Of a stretch of DNA of 64,000 bases, positions 1 through 8,748 are shown piece by piece. The position numbers were made by a program, and so were the translations under genes. The notes below the pieces were generated by a model, which saw nothing but the letters and a program-made list of their open reading frames with translations, did not search any database and was not told where the DNA came from. Numbering within the stretch: the first letter of the stretch is position 1; each line of letters begins with the position of its first letter. This DNA is from Myxococcales bacterium. Lineage in GTDB: Bacteria; Myxococcota_A; Polyangia; Polyangiales; Polyangiaceae. Where the stretch lies: the NCBI GenBank assembly GCA_016191785.1, contig JACPVJ010000023.1, positions 1-64,000 on the forward strand, given 5' to 3'.

Positions 1-483
1 CGCCTCCGCCTCACGCTTCGCTTCCGCCTCGCGCCGCGCTTCCGCCTCGCGCCGCGCTTCCGCCTCACGCTTCGCTTCCGCCTCGCGCTGCGCTTCTTGT
101 GCGCGGCGGATCGCCTCTGCGCGCATTCGCTCTCCGGCCTCGCGCCCTGCCTGCTCCGCCTCTGCGCGCCGCAACGCTTCGGCACGCCTGGCCTCTGCGG
201 CACGTAGGGCTTCGTCCTCGCGCAGCTGCGCTGCGGCCTCGCGCTGCTCCTGCGCGCGCTGCTCAGCTTCGACGCGGGAGCTGTCTTGTTCCGCCCAGTG
301 GTCGTCCACGTCTGACGCGCCAGGGTCGACCACCGGCGCCACGCGCGCGGCCGCGGTGGCCGTGGCCCCGGCAAGCTCGGCCGACGGGCTCGGGCTGCTA
401 CGCGCCGGGCGCGGCTCCGCCGCCCGCGTGAGGACGCGGGTCAGCAAGGCTTGAAGCTTCTTCACCTGTTCGTCGTTCGGCAC
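1..483 (-). CDS. N-terminal part of an Ala/Glu/Arg-repeat coiled-coil protein (runs off the window)
   Basis: The reverse strand is open from a GTG at 483 to the window edge (161 codons, no stop). The protein starts VPNDEQVKKLQALLTRV, has a Pro/Ala/Ser-rich stretch (about residues 25-60), and from about residue 70 is almost only Ala, Glu, Arg and Gln. Near the edge it becomes a heptad-like array of KREAEA/RREAEA units, encoded by near-identical 12-24 bp DNA repeats. A long single alpha-helix or coiled coil is expected. There is no Shine-Dalgarno sequence; TAGGCT lies 9 nt before the GTG, so the mRNA may be leaderless. Similar repetitive helices occur in the gene at 19962-20972. The function is unknown and the C-terminal domain lies outside the window. 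Confidence 0.7.
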   Translation of the reverse strand, partial: MPNDEQVKKLQALLTRVLTRAAEPRPARSSPSPSAELAGATATAAARVAPVVDPGASDVDDHWAEQDSSRVEAEQRAQEQREAAAQLREDEALRAAEARRAEALRRAEAEQAGREAGERMRAEAIRRAQEAQREAEAKREAEARREAEARREAEAKREAEA

Positions 484-649
484 CGCGGGCACAGCCTACA
501 GCGGACAGCCCGGGTCGGACGCCTTTTGCGCCTGCGAATCCACCGACGCTGCCCTCGGCCTACGGTCGCGATACCCCCGCCGCCCGCGAAGCGAGCCGCG
601 TACCGCCTGCGCGCCCGGCTGCTATGCTCCTCCGACACGGAGGCCTTCG

Positions 650-1378
650 ATGCGACGCTTGACTTCGGCTCTGCTGGTTCTGGGTTTGTTCGCGGCGTGC
701 GGCGGGGAGAGTGACACTGATGGGTCCGGCGGCTCGGGCACGGGCGGCAGCTCGACCGGCGGCTCGAGCGGCTCCGGCGGTGCCACCGGCGGCTCGAGCG
801 GCTCCGGCGGTGCGAGCGGCTCCGGCGGCGCGACAGGCGGCGCGAGCGGCTCCGGTGGCTCGGGCGGTGCGACCGGCGGTTCCGGCGGTGCGACCGGCGG
901 CTCCGGGGGTGCGGGCGGGTCCGGCGGCTCGACCGGCGGGTCCGGCGGCGGGTCGAGTTGCAGCGCCGAGAGCGACTGCGTCGCGAGCGCCTATACCAAG
1001 CTCGTGAAGACAGAGGCCGACTGCTACTGCGTGATGTGCCCGAGCGTGGCGCTCTCGAAGACCGAGGCCGAAGCGCGCGCCAAGGCCTGGACCCAGGTCT
1101 GCTCGGCCTGGGCGCAGAAGAACCCGTGCCCGGTTCCGTCGTGCATGAAGCCGCCGCCGGTCACCTGTAGCGGCGGGCAGTGCGCGTTCGGCGGGTCCGA
1201 GGCGAGCTGCACCACCTCCGGCGGAACGGTCAGCAAGGCCCTGTGCTGCGCGAGCACCGGCGACTTCCCCAACATGTGCACCACCGGACCGTGCGGCTGC
1301 GCGCCCTCGAGCAGCCACGACGTGAAGATCTGTCAGTGCCCCAGTGGCCAGTGCTTCGACGGTACCAAATGCAAGTGA
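650..1378 (+). CDS. Cys-rich lipoprotein with long Gly/Ser linker
   Basis: The 242-residue protein has a lipoprotein signal ending LFAACGG with Cys17 as the likely lipidated residue. Residues about 20-103 are a linker built from SGGSG, GGATGG and GGAS units in imperfect DNA repeats. The rest is a compact domain with about 20 cysteines, including CYC, CC and CGC pairs, so it is probably disulfide-bonded outside the cytoplasm. GGAG at 639-642 is the ribosome binding site for this ATG. No family is recognised. The architecture (lipobox, flexible spacer, small Cys-rich head) recurs at 47727-48275. Confidence 0.85.
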   Translation: MRRLTSALLVLGLFAACGGESDTDGSGGSGTGGSSTGGSSGSGGATGGSSGSGGASGSGGATGGASGSGGSGGATGGSGGATGGSGGAGGSGGSTGGSGGGSSCSAESDCVASAYTKLVKTEADCYCVMCPSVALSKTEAEARAKAWTQVCSAWAQKNPCPVPSCMKPPPVTCSGGQCAFGGSEASCTTSGGTVSKALCCASTGDFPNMCTTGPCGCAPSSSHDVKICQCPSGQCFDGTKCK

Positions 1379-1388
1379 GGCGCGGCTT

Positions 1389-1727
1389 TCACGCCTTCTG
1401 AAACACGAAGAAGCCACCGAGCGCGATGAACGCGAAACCCACGAGCTGCCGCCAGCCGAGGGGCTCGCGGAGATAGAGCGCGCTGAACGCGGCAAAGACC
1501 ACCAGCGTGATGATCTCCTGGATGGTCTTGAGCTGCGCGGCGCTGTAGGTGCCGTGCCCGATGCGGTTGGCCGGGACGGCGAAGCAGTATTCGATGAACG
1601 CGATCCCCCAGCTGACCGCGATGACCGCGAGCAGCGAGGCCGACTTGAACTTCAGGTGCCCGTACCAGGCGAAGGTCATGAACACGTTCGAGATGCAGAG
1701 CAGGATGATGGGCAAGAGGGCGGGCAC
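1389..1727 (-). CDS. DMT-superfamily small membrane protein (DUF486-like)
   Basis: This 112-residue protein is almost entirely hydrophobic with four predicted membrane segments. It matches the DUF486/COG3169 family in length and in recognisable stretches: FMTFAWYGHLKFK near the start, FIEYCFAVPANRIGH in the middle, and LGWRQLVGFAFIALGGFFVF at the end. The family belongs to the drug/metabolite transporter superfamily, but its substrate is not established. The start is a GTG at 1727 preceded by GAGGAG at about 7 nt. It converges with the lipoprotein at 650-1378; only 10 bp separate the stops. Confidence 0.85.
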   Translation of the reverse strand: MPALLPIILLCISNVFMTFAWYGHLKFKSASLLAVIAVSWGIAFIEYCFAVPANRIGHGTYSAAQLKTIQEIITLVVFAAFSALYLREPLGWRQLVGFAFIALGGFFVFQKA

Positions 1728-1913
1728 GTGGGAGCTCCTCGCGGGGCGCGCCCGCGGCGCCGGAGGCTAGCCCAGCGCTCTGCCGGGTGGCGTCCGCCCG
1801 GCGCGGGAGTCGGCCCCCGCGGGCGGCGCGCCGTCGGGTGATTTTCCCGGGTTCCGTGGGGCTTCCCAGCTCGTGCGCCGGTCGCCTATGCTGCAGGGTG
1901 GTCATTTTTTTCG

Positions 1914-3128
1914 GTGACCGAGCAGAGGATGGGCGAGGTGGTGGAGTTCGAAGAGCGCGCATGGTCCGGAGACGCGCGGTCGTTGGGCGAGGGTCAGGGG
2001 CGCGCGTTCCGCGGTCGCACCCGAGAAATCCTGGACGCCGTCTCGGCGCTGCCCCTGTTCCCCGCCTGGTCTCCTGCGCTCGTGCGACGCGGGCTGACAC
2101 TCGCCGCGGCCCGCGCGGCGGGCAGCTGGTACCTCCGCGCCCACCGGACCCTGCTCGAACGCCACCGCGCCGGCCACTACGCCGAGCTCTTCGAGGGACT
2201 CGCCGCCGCCCTCGGGCTACCGCTGAGCACGGTCTACGGGCTCAACGCGTTCGAGATCGAGAGCGCGCTCCCGACCGTGCGCCTGGGTTGCACGGCGCTC
2301 GCGCTCTCCCCCGATCTGACCGACCACGGTCGGCCGCTGATCGCGTACAACCACGACTTTCCACCGTCGTTCGAGCCGTTTCTTTTCCTCCGTCGGACCC
2401 GACCGCAGAACGGCATCGAGAGTCTGGCCGTCACCTATCCGGTGATGGCCGGGGCAGTTGCAGGCGTGAACGCCGCGGGCCTGGCGGTCACGGTGAACCA
2501 AGCGTTCGCGACCGATGCTTCGCGCCGAGCCCCCGCGCTGCTCACCACGCTCTTGGTTTCCGACCTGCTCGACCAATGCCGTGACGTGGCCGACGCTCGA
2601 GTGGCTTGTCTGGGACGCACGCTGGCGTGCGGCGCCATTCTGACACTGGTGGATGCCTCCGGGGCGCGGGCGGTGGTCGAGCTCTCGGCGCATCAGAGCG
2701 CGGTGCGAACCGCTCCGCGAGAGCGCATCTTGCACGCCTTCAACCAGTACCTGGACCCGGGCATGCAAGCGGTCGAAGTACCGATCGGCGCCGTCACCAC
2801 CGGCATCGGCGCGGGCTACGACATTCATCGCTGCAACCTCGAGCGCCAGGCGCGTTTCGATCGCATCGCCCAGCACGGCGCGCGCCACGATCACGCGCGG
2901 CTGCAGGCGTTGCTCGGCGATCACGACGGGACTCGGGGAACCATGGACACCATCTGCGTGCACGGCGACGCGATGAACGCGACCATCCTGTCGGCGCTGC
3001 TCGATCCCGCCGAGCGGAGCATCCACGTCGCGCGCGGCCGAGCGTGTCAGGCGCGCTACGAGCGCCACACGCTCGGGCCCGTGACTTCGGGGCGAGTCGA
3101 CGCAGACGCTGCACCGGGAGTGGCCTGA
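1914..3128 (+). CDS. C45-type Ntn acyltransferase/hydrolase (acyl-CoA:6-APA acyltransferase-like)
   Basis: The 404-residue protein resembles the C45 family (isopenicillin N acyltransferase and relatives). These precursors cleave themselves to expose an N-terminal Cys that then transfers or hydrolyses acyl groups on amines. The family signature is visible: RLGCTALALSPD with Cys126 as candidate nucleophile, followed by LIAYNHDF and later GVNAAGLAVTVN. About 120 residues precede the Cys, which fits a cleaved alpha chain. The GTG at 1914 is used here; an ATG at 1929 is also possible. The stop is 3 nt before the next start, so the gene is almost certainly co-translated with the oxidase-aminotransferase fusion. 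The substrate is unknown. Confidence 0.8.
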   Translation: MTEQRMGEVVEFEERAWSGDARSLGEGQGRAFRGRTREILDAVSALPLFPAWSPALVRRGLTLAAARAAGSWYLRAHRTLLERHRAGHYAELFEGLAAALGLPLSTVYGLNAFEIESALPTVRLGCTALALSPDLTDHGRPLIAYNHDFPPSFEPFLFLRRTRPQNGIESLAVTYPVMAGAVAGVNAAGLAVTVNQAFATDASRRAPALLTTLLVSDLLDQCRDVADARVACLGRTLACGAILTLVDASGARAVVELSAHQSAVRTAPRERILHAFNQYLDPGMQAVEVPIGAVTTGIGAGYDIHRCNLERQARFDRIAQHGARHDHARLQALLGDHDGTRGTMDTICVHGDAMNATILSALLDPAERSIHVARGRACQARYERHTLGPVTSGRVDADAAPGVA

Positions 3129-3131
3129 GTC

Positions 3132-6100
3132 ATGGCCGGCGGCTTCGTGTCGGGCAAGGTCTCGGGGCTGACCGGAACCGAGCTGTCGTTCTTCGAGAGC
3201 GTCACCGACGCGCTGGTGCCGACCACCAATCGGCTACCGGTGGACGCGCGTGACTCGGGTGCAGCCCGCCGCCTGGACGAGCTGATGCGCGAGCTCGAGC
3301 CCGGCAAGCGCCTGCAGCTTCGCGGGCTGCTCGCGCTCTTCTACGCGGATCTCACCGCCCGCCGCGTGTTGCCGAACGGGGCGCGCAACGGCGAGGGGGT
3401 GCGCGAGCGGCTGGCGACCTGGGCCGACAGCCCCGACTACCGGCAGCGCTCGATGTTCGAGGCGCTGCGCTCGCTGGTCCTCTTGACCCACGTGGGCAGT
3501 CCGCGGGTTCGCGAAGCGCTGGGCATCGAAAGGGGCGACGTCGTCCTGTCGCGCGCCGGAGTCGAGCATCCGCCGGACTCTCGGCCGGCGACGAGCGACC
3601 GACTCGGCGACGGGCCCCCGGACGCTGCCGAGTCGAGCTTCATTCGAGAAGAGCTGCTCTCGGCCAATCACCTCGCGAAGAAGCACGTTCACCCTCGCCT
3701 GGCGAAGATGCTGGAGCTCGCGGGCATGAACACGGTCTTCGAGCGCGCGAGCGGCGCATACCTCTGGGACCTGGGAGGGCGACGCTATCTCGACTTCGTC
3801 ACCGGCGGCGGCGTGCACTTCATCGGTCGCAATCACCCGCGGGTGCTCGATTCGATGCGCCAAGCGCTGCACCCGGATTTGCCGAACCTGTGCCTCGTGA
3901 ACGCTTCGGCGCTCGGCGGCAAGGTGGCCGAGCGGCTGCTGCGCATCGCCGGGCCCGGGTTCGGCAAGGTGTTCTTCGCAAACTCGGGCTCCGAGGCCGT
4001 CGACCTGGCCCTGCGCTTCGCCCGCTACGTCACGGGCCGGCGACGCTTCTTGCACCTGTCGGGCGCGTTTCACGGTCGCACCTGGGGCGCGATCTCGGTC
4101 AACGGCTGGGCCGAGATGAAGGCAGGAATGGACCCGATGTTGCCGGAGTGCACGCCGCTCCGGCGCGACGACCTGTCGCAGCTGGCACGCGAGCTCGCCA
4201 AGGGCGACGTCGCGGCCTTCGTGGTCGAGCCGGTGCAAGGCATGACCGTGGAGGCGCTGGATGCGGGCTACCTGCGGCAGGCCGCGGAGCTGTGTCGGAA
4301 GCACGGCACCCTGCTGGTAGCCGACGAGATCCAGACCGGGCTCGGCCGGTGCGGGTCGTGGTTCGTTTCGTCAGCGCTCGGGCTTCGACCCGACTTGATG
4401 ACGATCTCCAAGACGCTGTCGGGCGGCTTGGTGCCGGTCAGCGCCCTCGCCGTCTCCGAAGCGGTCTACGCCAAGGTGTACGAACGTTTCCAGTCCGGGC
4501 CGTTTTACTTCTCGACGTTCGGCGAGAACAACCTGGCAATGGCTGCGTCGCTCGCAGTCCTCGACGTGCTCGAAGAGCTGGACGCGCCGTCACTGGCGCA
4601 GCAGCTGAGCGGCAAGCTGCGCTCGGGGCTGGCCGAGCTGGCCGCGCGCCACGACTGCATCGAGCGCGTCACCGGCGCGGGCTTGATGGTCGGAGTGTAC
4701 TTCCGCGCCTCGAAGCAGCTGGCGCTGGGCTTGCAGCAGCGCCTGCTCGGTGCGTTCGACCCGGCGGCGTTCTCCGCGGCGATCAACGTCGCGCTGTATG
4801 CCGAGCACCGGGTGCTGGTGCAGGTCCCAGGGCCAGGGCTCTGCGCCATCAAGCTCTTGCCTCCGGTCACGGCCTCGGACAGCGACCTGAACGAGTTTCT
4901 GAACGCGCTCGACGCCACCCTCACGAGCTACGAGACCAGTCGCGGGCCTGCGGTGTCGATGGCGGTCAGCACTGCCAAGAACCTGGTGCGCAGCGTGCCA
5001 CCCGCCGGGCGCCCGCTGCCGCGCCGCACCGCGCGAGACGGTCGACTGTTCGAGCTCGGCGACTACGACGGGCCGATCTCGGTGGAAGCCGACGTGGCAG
5101 TGGTGGGCTCGGGGCCGGGTGGCGCGCTATTGGCCGAGCGACTCGCAGCCCGAGGCAAGCGGGTGGCGCTGCTCGAGGCGGGGCCAGCGGTCCGTCTGCA
5201 CGAGCTCGAAGAAGAGGCGGGGCCCACCCTGGCCAAGCATTTCTTCGAGAACGGCCTGCGTGTCGCCCGCGGTAACCTCTACATGCCGACGCTTCAGGCC
5301 CGGGTGCTCGGCGGCGGCTCGGTGTTCAATTGCGCGATCTGCACGCGCATGACCCACAAGACCCTGAGCGAGTGGCGCGTCGAGCACGGGCTCGAGTGGC
5401 TCACGACCGATGAGGCCGAGCGCCACTATCACGCTGCGGAAGAGCTGATGGGGCTCCGCCCGACCGACGCGGCCATCATGGGCGAGCGCAACCAGCTGTT
5501 TCGCAAGGGGTGCGAAGCGCTGGGGTGGAAGGCCGAACCCGTCGTGCGCAACACCTCGGGCTGCCGCGGCTCGGCGCAGTGCTTCACGGGCTGCCCCAAC
5601 GGCGCCAAGGCGTCGATGGACCGCCGCAGCATCCCGGAGCTCCTCGATGCGGGCGGCACGGTCTACACGTCGGTCCACGTCGGGCGCTTGCGCTGGCGCG
5701 GACGCAAGGTCGTCGGGGTCGCGGGCTCGGTCGCGGGTCGCCCCTCGTGCAGCGTGGAGGTGCACGCACCGATCACGGTGCTGGCCGCCGGCGCCCTCGG
5801 GTCGCCGGCGATCGCTCGCGCCAGCGGCGTGGAGCACGCCGGCGTCGGCGCCGGGCTCCGCTTTCACCCGGGCGCTTCGGTGCTGGCGCTGTTCGATCAC
5901 CAGGTCGACCCCTGGGTGGGCGCGTCGCAGGGCTACCACTGCATGGACTTCTGCGACGACGGGATCAAGCTCGAGACGCTCTGGGCCACGCCCGAGCTGA
6001 TGAGCTTCCGAATCCCGAGCTCCGGTCCCGAGCTCTCGGCGTTGCTCGGCGAGTACCCGCGCTCTGCGGTCTGGGACGTGTTCGTCTCGGGAGAGGACTC

Positions 6101-6524
6101 GGTGGGCCACATCGATCGCGTCGGCCGAGCCCGCTACGACGTCGCGGCGGGCGACGTGCGGCGCATGCGCGAGGGCATGGCGAAGCTGGCCGAGATCGCG
6201 CGCGCCGCCGGGGCTCGCGAGGTCGTCTCGGGGCTGCGCGGCGTCCCCACCCGCTTGCCTGCCAGCTCTGCTGCCGACGCCATTCGCCAGGTGCCGCTCG
6301 AGGTCACGCGCTTCCCGATGGCGTCGAACCACGTCTTTGGCACGATGGCGATGGGAGCCGACCCCGAGCGCTACCCGGTCGACCCCGACTTCGCGGTCCG
6401 GGGCGCGGAGGGCCTCTTCGCTTGCGACACCGGCGTCATGCCCTCGAGCCCGCGCGTGAACCCGATGCTCACCATGTGGGCGCTCTCCCATCGGCTGGCC
6501 GAGGTGCTCTCGGCCCGCTCGTGA
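3132..6524 (+). CDS. Class III aminotransferase nested within a FAO-like GMC oxidoreductase
   Basis: This 1130-residue protein has three parts. Residues about 1-150 match the helical N-terminal region of bacterial long-chain alcohol oxidases (SVTDALVPTTNRLP, TWADSPDYRQRSMFEALRSL). Residues about 171-600 are a complete class III PLP aminotransferase: DEIQTGLGRCG, then the Schiff-base Lys427 in TISKTLSGGLVPVS. Residues about 640-1130 are a GMC flavoprotein with FAD motif GSGPGG (659-664), the FAO-type cluster SAQCFTGCPNGAK, and catalytic His1067/Asn1110. All key residues are intact. Inference: an alcohol is oxidised to a carbonyl and transaminated to an amine within one polypeptide. GGGAG at 3115-3119 precedes the ATG. 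The gene is coupled to the C45 enzyme upstream. Confidence 0.88.
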   Translation: MAGGFVSGKVSGLTGTELSFFESVTDALVPTTNRLPVDARDSGAARRLDELMRELEPGKRLQLRGLLALFYADLTARRVLPNGARNGEGVRERLATWADSPDYRQRSMFEALRSLVLLTHVGSPRVREALGIERGDVVLSRAGVEHPPDSRPATSDRLGDGPPDAAESSFIREELLSANHLAKKHVHPRLAKMLELAGMNTVFERASGAYLWDLGGRRYLDFVTGGGVHFIGRNHPRVLDSMRQALHPDLPNLCLVNASALGGKVAERLLRIAGPGFGKVFFANSGSEAVDLALRFARYVTGRRRFLHLSGAFHGRTWGAISVNGWAEMKAGMDPMLPECTPLRRDDLSQLARELAKGDVAAFVVEPVQGMTVEALDAGYLRQAAELCRKHGTLLVADEIQTGLGRCGSWFVSSALGLRPDLMTISKTLSGGLVPVSALAVSEAVYAKVYERFQSGPFYFSTFGENNLAMAASLAVLDVLEELDAPSLAQQLSGKLRSGLAELAARHDCIERVTGAGLMVGVYFRASKQLALGLQQRLLGAFDPAAFSAAINVALYAEHRVLVQVPGPGLCAIKLLPPVTASDSDLNEFLNALDATLTSYETSRGPAVSMAVSTAKNLVRSVPPAGRPLPRRTARDGRLFELGDYDGPISVEADVAVVGSGPGGALLAERLAARGKRVALLEAGPAVRLHELEEEAGPTLAKHFFENGLRVARGNLYMPTLQARVLGGGSVFNCAICTRMTHKTLSEWRVEHGLEWLTTDEAERHYHAAEELMGLRPTDAAIMGERNQLFRKGCEALGWKAEPVVRNTSGCRGSAQCFTGCPNGAKASMDRRSIPELLDAGGTVYTSVHVGRLRWRGRKVVGVAGSVAGRPSCSVEVHAPITVLAAGALGSPAIARASGVEHAGVGAGLRFHPGASVLALFDHQVDPWVGASQGYHCMDFCDDGIKLETLWATPELMSFRIPSSGPELSALLGEYPRSAVWDVFVSGEDSVGHIDRVGRARYDVAAGDVRRMREGMAKLAEIARAAGAREVVSGLRGVPTRLPASSAADAIRQVPLEVTRFPMASNHVFGTMAMGADPERYPVDPDFAVRGAEGLFACDTGVMPSSPRVNPMLTMWALSHRLAEVLSARS

Positions 6525-6550
6525 GGGTCCACCGCCCGCTTCCCTCTCGC

Positions 6551-6769
6551 CTAGCCGCGCGTGCGAAGCAGCTTGCCTGGCGCGAGCAGCGCGCCCAAGA
6601 GCGCTCCGTAGGGCCCGGCGACCGCCGGGTTACAGAGGATGGTTCAGGTGCCGCCGGCCCGCGCGTAGAGCGCGCCCGCTCCCACCATCAGCGCCGCGCT
6701 TCCCAGCGCTGCAAGCGCCTTGGTCGCAAGCACCCGCCAGTCGGGGACTCGTTCGCTCGAATCAGTCAC
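6551..6769 (-). pseudogene. Small membrane-protein gene interrupted by an in-frame TGA
   Basis: In the 407-bp gap 6525-6931 the reverse strand has a GTG at 6769 and 41 codons (TDSSERVPDWRVLATK, then a hydrophobic helix ALGSAALMVGAGALYARAGG). A TGA follows at 6646-6644, then 30 further in-frame codons (ILCNPAVAGPYGALLGALLA) to a TAG at 6553-6551. Both halves are about 80-87% G/C at third positions, as real genes here are. One ancestral membrane protein of about 71 residues with a nonsense mutation, or a translated 41-residue peptide, are the simplest readings; a recoded TGA is possible but unsupported. No family is recognised. I see nothing else in the gap except a GATAAT box near 6853. Confidence 0.45.
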
Positions 6770-6931
6770 GCGAAAGAGGGTAGCAGAGGGCTCGGGCGGC
6801 GCGGCTCCGAGGCGGCCTGCACCGGGATCGCGAGTTTTTCGTAGCTCCAGCTAGATAATTCGCAACTCGCGCTCCTGTTCGCCCGATGAGGGCCGCGCCG
6901 CCCGCCGCGGTGCCCCCCAAGGAGCCGGGAA

Positions 6932-7363
6932 ATGAGCAAGATTCGCTTCGATGCGCTGGGCCTGGTCGCCTGTGTGGCGGCCCTCTTGGCCTGCGGGAAC
7001 GAGACCCGAGCGGCCCGGCCCGCGGGCTTTCCGACCCGGGTCCTGTCGGTCGACGAGGCGCAGCTGTTCCCGGAACCGGGGGTCTGCTCCCCTACCCTGC
7101 ACGTCAGCCTGACCGAGGGCTGCCGGCGCGCGAACACGCCCGTCGAGATCTCGGCGAGCGGCGCCAAGCTCGCCACCCTCCGCGGCACGCTTCGAGCCGT
7201 CGACTTGCCGCTCGAGCCGCGGTTCGAGCTGAAGGGGGCGGGCCACCCGGCGTTCGTTCGCCCGAGCTCCCCCGAGCTGAAGATCCAGGGCTCGACCCTG
7301 AGCTCCGGAAACGAGCTGGCGGCGCGATGCGAAACCTTCCGCGTGGAGATCGAGTGCCGATGA
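6932..7363 (+). CDS. Predicted lipoprotein, unknown function
   Basis: The 143-residue protein has an N-terminal hydrophobic segment ending LLACGN, so Cys21 is the likely lipidation site. The mature part is mostly beta-strand-like with four later cysteines (VCSPT, GCRRA, ARCETF, IECR) that could form two disulfides. AAGGAG at about 6919 is a good ribosome binding site. The stop overlaps the next start as ATGA (7360-7363), so both are translated from one mRNA. A GATAAT box at 6853-6858 may belong to their promoter. No family is recognised. Confidence 0.8.
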   Translation: MSKIRFDALGLVACVAALLACGNETRAARPAGFPTRVLSVDEAQLFPEPGVCSPTLHVSLTEGCRRANTPVEISASGAKLATLRGTLRAVDLPLEPRFELKGAGHPAFVRPSSPELKIQGSTLSSGNELAARCETFRVEIECR

Positions 7364-8745
7364 ACACCATGATCAAGTTGGGCGTCGTGCTGCTTTGCCT
7401 GGTCTTCGGCTCGGGCTGTGGCGCATTCAAAGAGACCTGGGCCTACGAGACCTCGACGGCCGCGCGGGTGCAGCAGCACCAGCAGAAGCGGCAGGCAGAG
7501 AAACGGAAGCCCAGCGCAAGCTGCGCCACACCGCTGCGGGTGGCGGTTCGTCCGTTCGCCGACGAGCGGCGGTCCGACCTGCGCGGCACCGAGGGGATGA
7601 TCGCGGCGCGGCTGATGGGGATCGTGATGGGGGTGCCCTGGGACGCCGAATGGGACTACGGCCCGGGCGGGCTGGCCGAGGCGAAGGCGCAGTGGGTTCA
7701 CGACGAGCGCCGGGTCTTCGCCATGGCCCTCTGGTCCGAGCTCTCCGATTCCGGCTGCTTCGCCGAGGTCGCCTTCGACCCGCTCGACGAGACCCAGTAC
7801 GACCTGGTGTTCGACGGCTCGATCCGTCGCCTGGCTCAGGCGAAGAAGACCTGGTTCGTCCCGGTGCCGCTGTACGTCGGGATGGTCATCTCGGAGGCAG
7901 CCCCGATGCGCACGGTGGTGGAGATCGACGTGAGCGCGCGCCGCCCGGGCGCGAAGCAGCCCATGATCAAGTACGGGCTTCGCGGGGGCTGCAGCGACTG
8001 CAGCGAGAACCGCTTCGTCGACGGAGTGCTCGAGTCGCTGCGGAACGGGCACGCCGACTTCGTGACCAAACTGTCGGAGTACCTGGCCAGCCGGAGCAAG
8101 AGCTACTGGAAGGCGGTGCAATCCCGCCGCGCCGACCAGCGCCGCGCCGCGCTGGACCCCGAGCACGCACGGCTGGCTCGCGCCGTGCCGAGCTTGCCCG
8201 CAGCCGCCGCCGAGATCGTGCGGGCCAAAGTCGAGACGAAGGCCGAGCGGCTCGACGCCATCGACGCCGTCGACGCGCGCCGAGAGCGGGCGTGGGCCAG
8301 CACCAGCCGCGCCCGCGTGCGGGCCGAGATCATGGCGTCGAACACGCGCATGGAGGACGCCCACGCCTCCCGGGTCCGGGCTGCTATCTTCGCGGGGTTG
8401 ATGGCGGCGGGGCAGAGCGCAGCCACCGGCCGCTCGCTCTCGCCTCGAGCACAGGCCACGGTACAAGAGCGAGCCAAGGCGTTGAGCGCGCTGTTCGACG
8501 AAGGCGGTGCGATGGGCACTTTCCTCGAGCCCGCCGTCCACCAGAAGGTGGCCCGCCTGGTGAAAGAGCACGCGCAAGCGGCGGAGCGTCGCGGGCGCGA
8601 GCTCGAGCGCTACCGGCGCGAGACCGGCAGCACCGACGAGGTCGTCGCGCGGGCGAAGCAGGACGCCGACGTTGCGGCCGAGCGCGCCCGTTTGGCCGAG
8701 GCACCCCCCCCCGTCAGCCGCCCCAAGCGGACGGCACGCCGCTGA
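7360..8745 (+). CDS. Lipoprotein with helical/coiled-coil C-terminus, unknown function
   Basis: The 461-residue protein starts at an ATG that overlaps the previous stop by 4 bp. The signal ends VFGSGCGAF (Cys20). Residues about 45-250 form a mixed domain (TPLRVAVRPFADERR, VFDGSIRRLAQ, ISEAAPMRTVVEIDVSARR) reminiscent of outer-membrane lipoproteins that assemble around a predicted beta-barrel, but no family can be named. Residues about 270-461 are Arg/Ala/Glu-rich and strongly helical, ending in a basic tail. The upstream lipoprotein is its translational partner, and the barrel gene 8749-9807 converges 3 bp away. A cell-envelope role is inferred. Confidence 0.78.
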   Translation: MNTMIKLGVVLLCLVFGSGCGAFKETWAYETSTAARVQQHQQKRQAEKRKPSASCATPLRVAVRPFADERRSDLRGTEGMIAARLMGIVMGVPWDAEWDYGPGGLAEAKAQWVHDERRVFAMALWSELSDSGCFAEVAFDPLDETQYDLVFDGSIRRLAQAKKTWFVPVPLYVGMVISEAAPMRTVVEIDVSARRPGAKQPMIKYGLRGGCSDCSENRFVDGVLESLRNGHADFVTKLSEYLASRSKSYWKAVQSRRADQRRAALDPEHARLARAVPSLPAAAAEIVRAKVETKAERLDAIDAVDARRERAWASTSRARVRAEIMASNTRMEDAHASRVRAAIFAGLMAAGQSAATGRSLSPRAQATVQERAKALSALFDEGGAMGTFLEPAVHQKVARLVKEHAQAAERRGRELERYRRETGSTDEVVARAKQDADVAAERARLAEAPPPVSRPKRTARR

Positions 8746-8748
8746 AGC

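Noticed and set aside
560-1495. Reverse-strand frame opposite the 650-1378 lipoprotein
   Set aside because: Ala/Gly/Arg low-complexity translation of the Gly/Ser linker DNA; it also runs into the DUF486 gene.
6551-6769. Selenoprotein at the in-frame TGA
   Set aside because: No hairpin or family match supports recoding; a nonsense mutation is simpler. Kept only as a possibility to check.
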